42,017 nucleotides of DNA. Origin: Candidatus Halocynthiibacter alkanivorans (GTDB lineage: Bacteria > Pseudomonadota > Alphaproteobacteria > Rhodobacterales > Rhodobacteraceae). The translations under genes and the position numbers were made by a program. Position 1 is the stretch's first letter. Each line of letters begins with the position of its first letter. The notes below the pieces were generated by a model. It saw only the letters and a list, made by a program, of their open reading frames with translations, was not told where the DNA came from and did not search any database. Below, in pieces: positions 9,148-17,870 of the stretch. The stretch covers positions 1 through 42,017 of the forward strand of contig NZ_QOLB01000075.1 in NCBI RefSeq assembly GCF_003333265.1, written 5' to 3'.

Positions 9148-10266
9148 ATGAATACTCAGATCACCCTGCAACACCAGGGGCTTGATTGCCCGCTGGGCGA
9201 CGGACAAACGGCCTATTTTAACTATTTCTGGCTGCGCGACAATTGTCCGACGTCCTTTGACAGCAACACACGCGAACGGGTGTTTGATGTGTTCGGACTC
9301 GGTCAGCCACCCCGTCCTGAACGCGCTGACATAAGCGCTGATGCGCTGGAAATCCGCTGGCAGGGCGAAGAGCACGTGAGCCGCCACCCGCTGTCTTTCC
9401 TGCGCGCTCATACCGCGCCCGGCCCGCGCCGCGACGTTGCCGATCTGTCGCGCAAGCTCTGGTATGGGGACCACTACCCGGACATTCACCGCTTCAGCCA
9501 GCCGGCGCTGATGGCAGACCCGGCGCTGGTGAAAGACTGGGCCCGGACCCTGCTGGAAGAAGGTGTGGCCATTATCACCGACATGCCGGGCGACAAAGAA
9601 GGGCTGAGCGGCACCGCCGGGCTTCTGGGCTATATTCGCGCCTCGTTCTTTGGCGATTATTTCGATGTGAAAACCCACATCAACCCAACCAACCTGGCGT
9701 TCACCGCCAAAGCGCTTGAAATGCACACTGACCTGCCCGCCGAAGACCTGGCCCCCGGCATCCAGTATCTGCATTGCATCGCCAACACCGTTGAAGGCGG
9801 CAACAGCCTGTTTCTCGATGGCGCGGCGCTGGCAGAAGATTTCCGCCTCTCCAACCCGGAAGATTTCGCACTGCTGGCGAGCACCGATATCCCGTTTTAC
9901 TGCGAGCATGAGAAATTTGACATGCGCGCCCGTCAGCGCGTGATTGAGCTGGACAGGTACGGCGCGGTCTCAGGCCTGACTATTTCCGGGCACCTGGCTG
10001 ACGTGTTTGATCTGTCGCAGGATTACCTCGATCGTTTCTATCCGGCCTACTGGCGGTTTGGGCAATTGCTGACCGATCCGAAATATCTGATGCGATTTCG
10101 TTTGAACGCCGGCGAATGTATTGTATTTGATAATCACCGCATTGTGCACGGGCGCGAGGGCTATACCGCCTCCAGCGGCGACCGGCATCTTCGCGGCTGT
10201 TATACAGACCGGGGCGAATTGCGCAGCACTTACCGCGCATTGTCCAATAAGGGAGAGACCGCATGA
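9148..10266 (+). CDS. 2-oxoglutarate/Fe(II) dioxygenase, gamma-butyrobetaine hydroxylase-like
   Basis: TauD/TfdA-superfamily enzyme with the two-part layout of gamma-butyrobetaine and trimethyllysine hydroxylases. Numbered from an upstream in-frame ATG at 9136, the N-terminal domain is at about 12-95 with the family motif WLRDNC at 32-37, and the catalytic double-stranded beta-helix is at about 120-355. Iron ligands are His197 and Asp199 (MHTDL) and His338 (IVHGREGY), with Arg349 or Arg353 likely to bind 2-oxoglutarate. I prefer the start at 9148 because GGA lies about 8 nt upstream. The stop overlaps the next start by ATGA. The true substrate is unknown; carnitine-type or other quaternary amine compounds are possible because carnitine hydroxylases share this fold. 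Confidence 0.82.
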   Translation: MNTQITLQHQGLDCPLGDGQTAYFNYFWLRDNCPTSFDSNTRERVFDVFGLGQPPRPERADISADALEIRWQGEEHVSRHPLSFLRAHTAPGPRRDVADLSRKLWYGDHYPDIHRFSQPALMADPALVKDWARTLLEEGVAIITDMPGDKEGLSGTAGLLGYIRASFFGDYFDVKTHINPTNLAFTAKALEMHTDLPAEDLAPGIQYLHCIANTVEGGNSLFLDGAALAEDFRLSNPEDFALLASTDIPFYCEHEKFDMRARQRVIELDRYGAVSGLTISGHLADVFDLSQDYLDRFYPAYWRFGQLLTDPKYLMRFRLNAGECIVFDNHRIVHGREGYTASSGDRHLRGCYTDRGELRSTYRALSNKGETA

Positions 10267-11033
10267 ACGATCAGACCACCATATCCAAACAGTCCGGAGA
10301 TCTGGATGAGGCGGCGCTGTGGCAGCTGCGGGTCGACCTGGCAGCGGCCTTCCGGCTGGCGGTGGAGTTTGACTGGCATGAATCTGTCGGCAATCATTTC
10401 AGCGCCGCAGTGTCGGCCGACGGCAAAAAATTCCTGCTCAATCCGAAATGGAAACATTTTTCCGAAATCTGCGCCAGCGATCTGCTGTTGCTGGATGCGG
10501 AAGATGACAGTGTTATGCAGGGGCCGGACGCGCCGGACCCATCGGCGTGGTGTATCCATGGCGCGGTGCACCGCACCAGCCCGGCGGCGCGGGTGATGTT
10601 GCATCTGCACCCGCCTTACACCACGGCGCTGGCGGCGCTGAAAGATCCGACCATGTACCCGGTGGACCAGAACACCGCGCGCTTTTTTGGCATGGGTGTG
10701 GATACAGGTTTTGGCGGTATTGCGGACGACGCCGAAGAAGGTCTGCGCATCGCGCGCGCCTTTGGCAATCACAATGCGCTGATGATGGGCAATCACGGTG
10801 TCTCGATCGTGGCCGAAACCGTCGCCGAAGCGTTTGAAGCAATGTATTTCTTTGAAAAAGCCGCCCGCACCCTGGTTCTGGCCTACAGCACTGGCCAGCC
10901 ACTGGCGGTGATGCCGGATGCGCTGGCGGAAAAGACCGCCGCCTCCTGGGGGGATTACACGGGTGCCTCGTTCAAACATTTCGAGCATCTCAAACGTATG
11001 CTCGACGCCAAAGACGACAGCTACAAACGCTGA
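10263..11033 (+). CDS. Class II aldolase/adducin-family protein
   Basis: 256 residues. This family comprises zinc-dependent aldolases, epimerases and decarboxylases of sugar phosphates or small hydroxy acids. Metal ligands are visible as His114 and His116 (LHLHPP) and His178 (GNHGV). The start ATG overlaps the dioxygenase stop by four bases, so the two proteins are co-translated and should act in one pathway. The combination of a hydroxylase that makes a beta-hydroxylated compound and an aldolase that cleaves beta-hydroxylated compounds is chemically sensible, as in trimethyllysine breakdown, but the substrate is inference. Confidence 0.82.
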   Translation: MNDQTTISKQSGDLDEAALWQLRVDLAAAFRLAVEFDWHESVGNHFSAAVSADGKKFLLNPKWKHFSEICASDLLLLDAEDDSVMQGPDAPDPSAWCIHGAVHRTSPAARVMLHLHPPYTTALAALKDPTMYPVDQNTARFFGMGVDTGFGGIADDAEEGLRIARAFGNHNALMMGNHGVSIVAETVAEAFEAMYFFEKAARTLVLAYSTGQPLAVMPDALAEKTAASWGDYTGASFKHFEHLKRMLDAKDDSYKR

Positions 11034-11041
11034 TCTGTCCC

Positions 11042-11071
11042 TGTGGCCTGTCGGGGGACTGGCAGGCCACA
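11042..11071 (+). terminator. Hairpin after the dioxygenase-aldolase operon
   Basis: GTGGCCTG (11043-11050) pairs with CAGGCCAC (11063-11070), and the stem can be extended with one mismatch. It lies 10 bp past the stop codon. There is no strong T-run, so termination may be partial. Confidence 0.5.
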
Positions 11072-11181
11072 CCGGAACTGCTCCAACTGAATTTGAATTA
11101 ACTTGTTGTTTTTAATCATTGATTTTTGACATACCCTGCGGGCTCTGACCTGTTTTCTCTAAGATTTGGCCGCCCGCCCCG

Positions 11182-11739
11182 ATGAAACTTCCCCTCAGCA
11201 TATTGATGATTTACCTTGCTCTGGGCAGCGCTCTGCTGGCCGCCGACATCAGTTACAACCGGGCGTTTTTTGGCCGCTGGCCTGACAGTGACCGCGACTG
11301 TCTGAACACGCGCCAGGAGTTGCTGGAGGCGCAATCCCTGCAGCCAACAATTAAATCCGCCTCTGGCTGTCGTATCCTGCGCGGCCAGTGGCGCGATCCT
11401 TATTCCGGCCAGCTGTATTTTGAGGCCAGAGACCTGCAGATCGACCACCTGGTTCCGCTGAAATTTGCCTGGGCCCACGGTGCCAACCGCTGGCCCCGGT
11501 CCCGCGCCCGGGCTTTTTTCAACGAGCCCGGCAATCTGATCGTTACAGAGGGCCGGCTGAACGCGCAAAAAGGTGCGCAGGTCCCCGGCGACGGGCCAGG
11601 TGAATGGCTGCCACCGCAAAAGGCGTTCCGTTGCGAATATACCCTGCGCTTTCTGCGTATCAGCAAGAAATATGACCTGCAACTCACGGGTTCTGAACTG
11701 CAGCGCCTGGCGCAGGTGCGTGCAGAAGTCTGCGCCTAA
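11182..11739 (+). CDS. Secreted HNH endonuclease (DUF1524-type)
   Basis: 185 residues with a signal peptide (1-20, ending ALLAA). The mature protein shows the order typical of secreted bacterial HNH nucleases: RWPDSDRDCLNTRQELL (32-48), RDPYSGQLY (71-79), the catalytic IDHLVPLKFAWAHGA (87-101, His89), and NLIVTEGRLNAQKG (118-131), which supplies the N and H-like metal-binding elements. WLPP follows. The last His of HNH is not obvious in the expected place, as in several DUF1524 members. It would degrade extracellular DNA for nutrients or biofilm turnover. It stands alone. The Shine-Dalgarno site is weak. Confidence 0.8.
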   Translation: MKLPLSILMIYLALGSALLAADISYNRAFFGRWPDSDRDCLNTRQELLEAQSLQPTIKSASGCRILRGQWRDPYSGQLYFEARDLQIDHLVPLKFAWAHGANRWPRSRARAFFNEPGNLIVTEGRLNAQKGAQVPGDGPGEWLPPQKAFRCEYTLRFLRISKKYDLQLTGSELQRLAQVRAEVCA

Positions 11740-11971
11740 ACCGGCTGTTTCACTCAAATCCCGGCACGCTGAGCTGACCGCTTTGATCGTCACACTCATA
11801 GCGATAAACCGGCGCATGGCTGCATTGCAAACCCGTGGAAACGCTGATTTTCCCGGATTATTTCGCTCTGTGCCCTAAATAGGGAGAAGGGTCAGCAAGA
11901 CGCGGGCCCGGGCATGGCACCGCGTGCCGGCTCCAGAAAATTTGCGTAATTCAGACTTGAGAGGAAACATC

Positions 11972-12439
11972 ATGACAGACGTAAATTCCGCTCTGCAGAA
12001 GGGCAGCAAACTGATGGTCACCGGCGCTTTGATATTTTTGGCCTATGCGGTGGTCTTTTTCTTCCTCAGCTTTTCCGGCACCGGTTTTGAAATTGGCGTG
12101 CCAACGCTGAACGGGATTACCCCGGCCGATCTGAACGCTTTGAACCCGGCGATCATGGCCTATATCGCGCATTTGCACATCGCCACTGCGGGTTTCATCG
12201 CCTCCACCAGTATCGCGGTGATGGCCCTGTGCTGGTACGGGGTGCAGGAAGGCAGATGGTGGGCCTGGTGGGCGGCGATGATCTCGCCGGTGGTGGCACT
12301 GATCGTGGCGCTGCCAATGCATTATCTGGATGTGTTTGACCACAATTGGGTCACCCATATCGGCCCGATTTATATTGGCACTGCGATTTTCGTGGTTGGC
12401 GGACTGATGTCAGGCAGCCAACTTCTTAAATCCGCCTGA
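11972..12439 (+). CDS. Four-helix integral membrane protein, function unknown
   Basis: 155 residues from an ATG preceded by GAGAGGAAA. Four hydrophobic segments are visible, at about 15-35, 63-88, 98-117 and 130-147. A conserved-looking HLHIATAGF lies at the start of the second helix. The product is tryptophan-rich between helices 2 and 3 (RWWAWWAA). I do not recognise the family beyond an uncharacterised alphaproteobacterial membrane protein. It has no close operon partner. Confidence 0.75.
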   Translation: MTDVNSALQKGSKLMVTGALIFLAYAVVFFFLSFSGTGFEIGVPTLNGITPADLNALNPAIMAYIAHLHIATAGFIASTSIAVMALCWYGVQEGRWWAWWAAMISPVVALIVALPMHYLDVFDHNWVTHIGPIYIGTAIFVVGGLMSGSQLLKSA

Positions 12440-12832
12440 GAAAGCTGGGGCGGGCGCAGCGCGGCGATGGGATCCGGGTCACGCCCCGCCCCCTGCGCGT
12501 CCAGGCCCCCTGACCGCGCCGCTCCCCTGACCGCCACGTCGTGCGGACCGCTACGCCGTGCGGGCTGCCACGCCGCGCGGATCGCCATGCCGCCTTAACC
12601 GCCACGCCGCGCCACGCTGACCACCACCCAGCCGTGGCCGATACGTCTCCTGGACCACGCCGTCCCAATCGGCAGCGGGCTCATCGGCTGTGCGCCTGCC
12701 CGGGCCGCCCTCGCCCCCCAGCCCTGCGCGCTTTGATGCGCAAACAACTCCCGAAAATTATTGCGACGGAAACCTGCACCCCATCCGTATCACGTGCAGA
12801 ATTTCTCAAATATTAGAGCAGGACATATCGCA
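12440..12832. other. GC-rich intergenic region containing a degenerate repeat
   Basis: About 390 bp with no convincing gene. The centre is made of 17-bp degenerate tandem units (separate entry). ORFs crossing it on both strands encode Arg/Ala/Trp-rich sequence caused by the repeat. The right end (12815-12825) contains the AGGA ribosome-binding site of the YHYH gene. Confidence 0.7.
12512..12613. repeat. 17-bp degenerate tandem repeat, six copies
   Basis: Consecutive 17-bp units start at 12512, 12529, 12546, 12563, 12580 and 12597. The consensus is GACCGCCACGCCGTGCG. Units 2-6 are 70-90 percent alike by eye; unit 1 is more diverged. Because 17 is not a multiple of three, the array is not coding. 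It resembles a minisatellite. Confidence 0.8.
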
Positions 12833-13717
12833 ATGAACCTAAAAACCCGGCCGCAAATTCGCCTGACAGCTCTGCTCAGCCTGGTTGGCATGGTCAGCCT
12901 CTCCATGACGTCCACCGCATTCGCCCAGGGCATCCCGGTGGGCAGCGGCAAAATCTCCGACACGCCCAAAGCGGGTTATGTCTATTCCTGCCAACAAAAT
13001 TTCAACAAAAACGCGCCTGGAGCGCGCGCCACCGGCGACTGGATAAAGGGCGACCTGTGGTATCCCGAACTCAAGCCCACTGTGAGCGGCAATGTGACCT
13101 GGGAAAATGGCGGGGTTGAGCAGGATGTGCGCAACGGAACCCGGGTGCTCACCACCACAAACCTGCCGACCCATGGCACCGGCATCTATCCGGTGCGGCA
13201 GTCTGACGACGCCTATCAATATGACCGCAACCCTAACCGCATCCGCGCCCAGGATGTTACCCTGCGCCTGCCCTCCGATCCGCAAGCCGCGACCAACCCC
13301 ACCTGCCTGCCAATGGGCATGATCGGCGTTTCGCTGACCGGTGCCGCAATCTACAACGCACTGGACGCACGCGGTGACGACGCCCCGGCAAATGAAATTC
13401 AGGACAGCTGTGGCGGCCACCCCGAGCGACAGGGCCAGTATCATTATCACGGGCCGACCGACTGCATGGTTGAGACCGGCGCCTCACCCGACGGGCATTC
13501 CGGCCTGATCGGCTATGCGTTGGACGGGTTTGGCCTTTACGGGCTGCGCGGCAGTGGCGGTCAGCAGATCAGCAACCAGGATCTTGATGCCTGCCACGGC
13601 CATACCGGCCCGGTGCTGCAGGACGGGGAAATGCGCGCGCTCTACCACTATCACCTGACCCGCGAATACCCTTACACTCTGGGCTGTTTTACCGGCGCGC
13701 CTCTCGCAGCACGCTGA
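12833..13717 (+). CDS. Exported YHYH-domain protein
   Basis: 294 residues from ATG 12833, with AGGA 9 nt upstream. A signal peptide ends near TAFAQG (about 28-32). The YHYH family is recognised by two copies of the Tyr-His-Tyr-His motif: GQYHYHGPTDC and ALYHYHLTREYPYTLGCF. Family sequence between them is also present: SLTGAAIYNALDARG, GLIGYALDGFGLYGL and DLDACHGHTG. Six or more cysteines suggest disulfides. YHYH proteins are extracytoplasmic, probably metal- or copper-binding by their histidines, but have no established function. It precedes another secreted protein of unknown type in the same direction. Confidence 0.85.
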   Translation: MNLKTRPQIRLTALLSLVGMVSLSMTSTAFAQGIPVGSGKISDTPKAGYVYSCQQNFNKNAPGARATGDWIKGDLWYPELKPTVSGNVTWENGGVEQDVRNGTRVLTTTNLPTHGTGIYPVRQSDDAYQYDRNPNRIRAQDVTLRLPSDPQAATNPTCLPMGMIGVSLTGAAIYNALDARGDDAPANEIQDSCGGHPERQGQYHYHGPTDCMVETGASPDGHSGLIGYALDGFGLYGLRGSGGQQISNQDLDACHGHTGPVLQDGEMRALYHYHLTREYPYTLGCFTGAPLAAR

Positions 13718-13862
13718 CGAATTTGCCGACGGCGCCGGAGCCCCTCCTGGAATGAACAGGGGCTTCCGGCCCGCCCCTCTTACACACAGGTCTGACACCT
13801 TTTTACAACGCAGCGCCAAAGTGAAATGCCGCGACTTCACCACAAACACAAACGGGACTGAT

Positions 13863-14834
13863 ATGAAAAACTACCTCGCCATCACGGCGCTTGGCCTCGC
13901 CAGCGTCACCACTGCCGCCACCATCGCCACAACGGCCCAGGCGCAGAGCGTCTCCTTCTCCACCGGCCCGGCTGAGGTCATCAATCCCGGGCTGATCAGC
14001 TGCAGCACCCGGGGGTCCCGCGTCAGCGCCCTGGGGCGTATCACTGCAGACGATGGCAGCGAATGGGTGGTGCCGGCACCGGTCAATTTTGAAACCGCGC
14101 CCAAAGCCGCAGACCTGTTCAACCAATGTGGCGGCACCCAGCTGACCTCAATCTCCGAACTGGACGTGAACACAGTTGATGTGGTCGACCTCGGCGGCAG
14201 CGAGATCTTCACCGCCTATATTTTCGCCGACAATTACTTTGAGCTCTACGTCAACGGCAAGATGATCGCGGTCGATCCGGTGGTCTTTACCCCGTTCAAC
14301 AGCAATGTGGTGCGCTTCAAAGCCGACCGCCCCTTCTCCATGGCGGTGATGGGCGTGGACTGGGAAGAGAACCTCGGTCTTGGTTCCGAGAACAACCGTG
14401 GCAAAGCCTATCATCCAGGCGACGCGGGTTTTCTGATGCTGGTGGATGACGCTGCCGGCAACAATGTCGCGCTGACCGACGCCGGCTGGAAGGCGCAGAC
14501 CTTCTATACCGCGCCGCTGAACACGCGTGACTGCCTGGTGATTGACGGTGCCAACTGGGACAGCTCCGCCTGCTCCACCGAAAGCGTATCTGACGGCACC
14601 GGTTACTCCGCGGCGCACTGGGCGCTGCCCGAGGCCTGGCAGGCGTCAGAGTTTGATGACAGTGCATGGCCCGATGCGGTGACCTTCAGCAATGATACCG
14701 TCGGTGTGGACAATAAAACGGCCTATACCAACTTCTATGAGTTGTTTGACAACAAAGAGGCCGACGCGCAGTTCATCTGGTCATCTAATCTGGTGCTGGA
14801 CAACCTGGTTCTGTTGCGCACCACGGTTGAATAA
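13863..14834 (+). CDS. Exported protein of unknown function, partner of the YHYH protein
   Basis: 323 residues from ATG 13863, with GGGA upstream. It has a signal peptide of about 27 residues (ATIATTAQAQ). The mature part is beta-rich. It contains FADNYFELYVNGKMIAVDPV, reminiscent of galactose-binding-like or PA14-like modules in which a short ligand loop follows a YVNG turn. A later repeat-like section has an aspartate/tryptophan pattern (EFDDSAWPDA). Four to six cysteines are present. The same strand, 145-bp spacing and shared export suggest that it works with the YHYH protein. I cannot assign a function. Confidence 0.7.
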   Translation: MKNYLAITALGLASVTTAATIATTAQAQSVSFSTGPAEVINPGLISCSTRGSRVSALGRITADDGSEWVVPAPVNFETAPKAADLFNQCGGTQLTSISELDVNTVDVVDLGGSEIFTAYIFADNYFELYVNGKMIAVDPVVFTPFNSNVVRFKADRPFSMAVMGVDWEENLGLGSENNRGKAYHPGDAGFLMLVDDAAGNNVALTDAGWKAQTFYTAPLNTRDCLVIDGANWDSSACSTESVSDGTGYSAAHWALPEAWQASEFDDSAWPDAVTFSNDTVGVDNKTAYTNFYELFDNKEADAQFIWSSNLVLDNLVLLRTTVE

Positions 14835-14859
14835 ACCGGCCGCATCCGGACACAAAAAA

Positions 14860-14889
14860 GGCAGCCCTGTTCCCGGGGCTGCCGTTTTT
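14860..14889 (+). terminator. Strong Rho-independent terminator
   Basis: GGCAGCCC (14860-14867) pairs with GGGCTGCC (14876-14883), followed by GTTTTT. An A-run precedes the stem, so it may work in both directions. It ends the YHYH gene pair. It lies between convergent transcripts, as pssA comes from the other side. Confidence 0.9.
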
Positions 14890-14946
14890 CGTTGAAACAT
14901 CGCGTCACCAGCGGGCACTGCCACACAGCGACATCTGTTTGCAGGT

Positions 14947-15699
14947 TTATTCGCCCTGTGTCGTTTCGTGTTTAAAGCGGCGCAGCCCCCAGAGCACCAC
15001 CAGCACATAGGTGATGCACAGCACGATCAGGGTGATCCAGGCAAAGGTCAGCACCGCCGCGGCGACAAAGGCAAAACCCACCAGGAAGAACTTGACGTTT
15101 TCGCGCGACACCGTGGTGGTTTTAAAGGACCAGGTTGGAATACGGCTGATCAGCAACAAGCCGATCACCACCATATAGGTCACCAGGAAATAACCCGGCA
15201 GCACTTTCAGCTCGGGAAAGGCAAAGGACAGGTACATCGGCAGCAGCACCAGAAGCGCCCCCGCCGGTGCCGGCACACCGACAAAATAAGCGCTGCTCTC
15301 GCCCACCTCTTCCGATTTGGTGCTGACGTTAAAGCGCGCCAGCCGCACGACGCAGCAGACCGCAAAGACCAGCACCGAAATCCACGCCGCACTGCGCATA
15401 TCCTGCAGCGCCCAGAAATAAATCACCAGCGGCGGTGCCACACCGAAATTCAGGAAATCAGCCAGCGAATCCAGCTCGGCGCCCATTTTACTGTCCGCCC
15501 CCAGCAGCCGCGCCACCCGCCCGTCAATGCCATCCAGCACACAGGCAATAAGGATAAGCTGCACCGCATAGACCGGATTGCCCTGCACCCCAAAGCGGAT
15601 CGCCGTCAGACCGGCACTGATGGAGGCAATGGTCAGCATGTTTGGCAACAGCTGAATAAGCGCAAATTCGGACCGGGGTTTGATCGGGCGCCCTGCCAT
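14947..15699 (-). CDS. pssA: CDP-diacylglycerol-serine O-phosphatidyltransferase
   Basis: Phosphatidylserine synthase, an inner-membrane enzyme that joins CDP-diacylglycerol and serine. 250 residues with about eight hydrophobic segments. The CDP-alcohol phosphotransferase signature is intact at residues 56-81: Asp56, Asp59, Gly60, Arg61, Ala63-Arg64, Gly73, Asp77 and Asp81. The start lies 3 nt past the psd stop, so the two genes form a translationally coupled operon in which psd comes first. Together they make phosphatidylethanolamine. Confidence 0.95.
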   Translation of the reverse strand: MAGRPIKPRSEFALIQLLPNMLTIASISAGLTAIRFGVQGNPVYAVQLILIACVLDGIDGRVARLLGADSKMGAELDSLADFLNFGVAPPLVIYFWALQDMRSAAWISVLVFAVCCVVRLARFNVSTKSEEVGESSAYFVGVPAPAGALLVLLPMYLSFAFPELKVLPGYFLVTYMVVIGLLLISRIPTWSFKTTTVSRENVKFFLVGFAFVAAAVLTFAWITLIVLCITYVLVVLWGLRRFKHETTQGE

Positions 15700-15702
15700 A
15701 TT

Positions 15703-16386
15703 CTATTCCGCCTGCGCGGCGTCAGCCACGTTCAGATCGGCAATCACGGATTCTGCGGCAATCATGGTCTGACCCACTTTCACCATCGGCTCCACCCCGT
15801 TGGGCAGATAGACGTCCAGCCGTGAGCCAAAGCGGATCAGGCCGAAACGTTCGCCGGTCTGCATCTCGCTGCCCGGTTTAACAAAACACACGATACGCCG
15901 CGCCACCAGGCCAGCGATCTGCACCACCGCAATAGAGCGCCCGTCCGCCATGCGGATGCACAGGCTGTTGCGCTCATTGTCGACACTTGCCTTGTCCAGC
16001 GACGCGTTAAAGAACTTGCCGGGCCGATAGGCCACTGCAGTGATCTCGCCGGCAATCGGGGCACGGTTCACGTGGCAGTTGAACACGTTCATAAACACGC
16101 TGACCCGGGTCAGCGGCTCATCGGCCATGCCAAGCTCGGCGGGTGGGATGGCGGGTTCAATCAGCGACACAATACCGTCGGCCGGGCTGATGATCAGCCC
16201 GGGGCCGGTCGGGGTCACCCGTTCAGGATCACGGAAGAAATAATAACACCAGATGGTCAGGATCACCCCAACCCAGCCCAGGATATCTGACAGCAGGAAC
16301 AAACCAACTGTAACGGCGGCAAAAGTTGCGACGAACTTTCTGCCTTCCGGATGCATCGGTTTGATGAAAGTGCCAATCATATTCAT
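15703..16386 (-). CDS. psd: Phosphatidylserine decarboxylase, short (proteobacterial/archaeal) form
   Basis: 227 residues. The enzyme self-cleaves to give a pyruvoyl group that decarboxylates phosphatidylserine to phosphatidylethanolamine. The cleavage site is Gly187-Ser188 in [11 protein letters not shown]. Other conserved parts are SPADG (67-71) and the metal or active-site HVNR (105-108). One or two N-terminal helices (19-51) anchor it to the inner membrane. The ATG at 16386 has AGGAAA about 10 nt upstream; an ATG two codons later is also possible. Confidence 0.95.
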   Translation of the reverse strand: MNMIGTFIKPMHPEGRKFVATFAAVTVGLFLLSDILGWVGVILTIWCYYFFRDPERVTPTGPGLIISPADGIVSLIEPAIPPAELGMADEPLTRVSVFMNVFNCHVNRAPIAGEITAVAYRPGKFFNASLDKASVDNERNSLCIRMADGRSIAVVQIAGLVARRIVCFVKPGSEMQTGERFGLIRFGSRLDVYLPNGVEPMVKVGQTMIAAESVIADLNVADAAQAE

Positions 16387-16759
16387 TCGTGATATTTCCT
16401 AAGCTCTGTTGAAGCTGTCCTTTTAGAAGGATCAGGTGCCAAATCAAGGGTGTAAAAAACTGCCCCCGCGTGATCGGGGAAAAATACCATAGTTTCAATG
16501 CCCCCCGCCAGCCCATGCGTTCCCACAGGAAACAAGTAACCGGAGCCGCCGGTGCTGCAGCGCCTGACGGTCAAATTCCGGCCCGGAAAGTTCAGATATC
16601 AGCCGCCGGCAAGTTGACGTTATTCAAACAAACTGCACGCGGGAGCGACGGAACCTGTGCTCAGCGCCGTATAATAGCGACGGAGGCAATATTAACACGA
16701 ATACATCCAGCCGCAGATACGCCTCCCTCACCCGTAATTTCAGAATTGGATTTCATCAA
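16387..16759. other. Intergenic region with the psd promoter and the upstream region of the exported hydrolase-like gene
   Basis: Divergent spacer of 373 bp. It must hold the psd-pssA promoter. I see no gene, clear dyad or RNA element; the short ORFs here are poorly coding. Confidence 0.5.
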
Positions 16760-17602
16760 ATGCATCTCTCCAAGCTCATATTCAGACACCTTGTATCACG
16801 TGCGCGAGCGGCTGTGCTGGCGCTCGCAGCCCTGTCGTTTTTTGCCGGCCCGTCGCTGGCCGAAAATGATGTGAAAATTGAATGGGTGGCACATTCGTTT
16901 TTCCGCATCACCTCTCCTGACGGTACAGTCATCCTGACCAACCCCTGGTATGCAAACCGCGACAGCAGCATCACTCTGGAGGACATCCCGGCAGCGGATA
17001 TCATCCTGGTGCCAGCCGGCCATGGCGATGAGGTCGGCAACACGCTTGAAATTGCGGCCAAAACCGGCGCCACAATCTTTGCCTCCCACGAAGTTATCAA
17101 TCAGCAGTGGAAAGAAGCGGGGGCCGGTTTTCGCACCCCGGTCAAATTTGAAGGCACAGAGCTCAAGACCAGAGCGGTGCAGCCAGGCAGCGAATTTACC
17201 GTTGATGGCGTCACCATCCGTGCGGTGAATGCAGTGCATGGAAACGGGCGCACCGGTGGCCCGGCCATGGGTTTTATGATCACGATGGAAAACGGCTATA
17301 CACTCTATTTCAGTGGCAGCACTGACATCACCCTGGATATGAAACTGTGGGGAGAAATGTTCCAGCCGGACGTCGCGTTGCTAGCATACGCCCCGGCACA
17401 GCGCGCGGCTGACGTGGCGCTGATGGCGAAATTTCTGACCGAGGGAAATCCAAATCTGACCACGGTTTTTGCCCATCACAACCGGCTGAATGCCGATGCC
17501 GGTGACCGGCCCTCTGATCTGGCCGCCGCGATGACAGAGGCGGGGCTGAGTGCCACGCTGATCGACGCAAAGCCAGGAACAGTTTACAGCCTGGCCAAAT
17601 AA
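16760..17602 (+). CDS. Exported metallo-beta-lactamase-fold protein with altered metal site
   Basis: 280 residues with a signal peptide (about 15-35, ending GPSLA). The fold matches UPF0173/UlaG-like metal-dependent hydrolases: the start motif WVAHSFFRI (42-50), a central loop ILVPAGHGDEVGN (82-94), His160 in NAVHG, and YFSGSTD (183-189). The usual HxHxDH motif reads A86-G-H88-G-D90-E91, and the usual GDT of the later metal loop reads GST (186-188). So two histidines and one aspartate that bind metal in the family are missing. It may bind one metal, or none, and have a different role. It has no operon partner. Confidence 0.8.
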   Translation: MHLSKLIFRHLVSRARAAVLALAALSFFAGPSLAENDVKIEWVAHSFFRITSPDGTVILTNPWYANRDSSITLEDIPAADIILVPAGHGDEVGNTLEIAAKTGATIFASHEVINQQWKEAGAGFRTPVKFEGTELKTRAVQPGSEFTVDGVTIRAVNAVHGNGRTGGPAMGFMITMENGYTLYFSGSTDITLDMKLWGEMFQPDVALLAYAPAQRAADVALMAKFLTEGNPNLTTVFAHHNRLNADAGDRPSDLAAAMTEAGLSATLIDAKPGTVYSLAK

Positions 17603-17870
17603 CGCCCGTCCCGGTTGCTGGCCCGCAGCAGGTCTGAAGATATCAGACAGTCTGCGGGCCAGATTGCTGTCCGAACCGATCAGGGTAATTGCACCCGTTT
17701 TCCCGCACGGCTTCTTGTTCGCTCATCTGCATTATGGTGACGGCATAATAATGATCTTCCCTGCAATGGTGCATAGCGGCGTTGCGCAACCGGCATTGGT
17801 GGTTGCGCCCCTGCCTGCCTATGTTGTGATCAACAGAAAACGCCACCATCGCAATGGAATGAGGTTTCAA

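Noticed and set aside
10230-11072. 280-residue minus-strand ORF
   Set aside because: Antisense to the class II aldolase, which has clear metal motifs.
12426-12668. 80-residue minus-strand ORF rich in Trp and Arg
   Set aside because: Produced by the 17-bp degenerate repeat, whose period cannot be coding.
14968-15825. 285-residue plus-strand ORF
   Set aside because: Antisense to pssA; His/Gln-rich shadow sequence.
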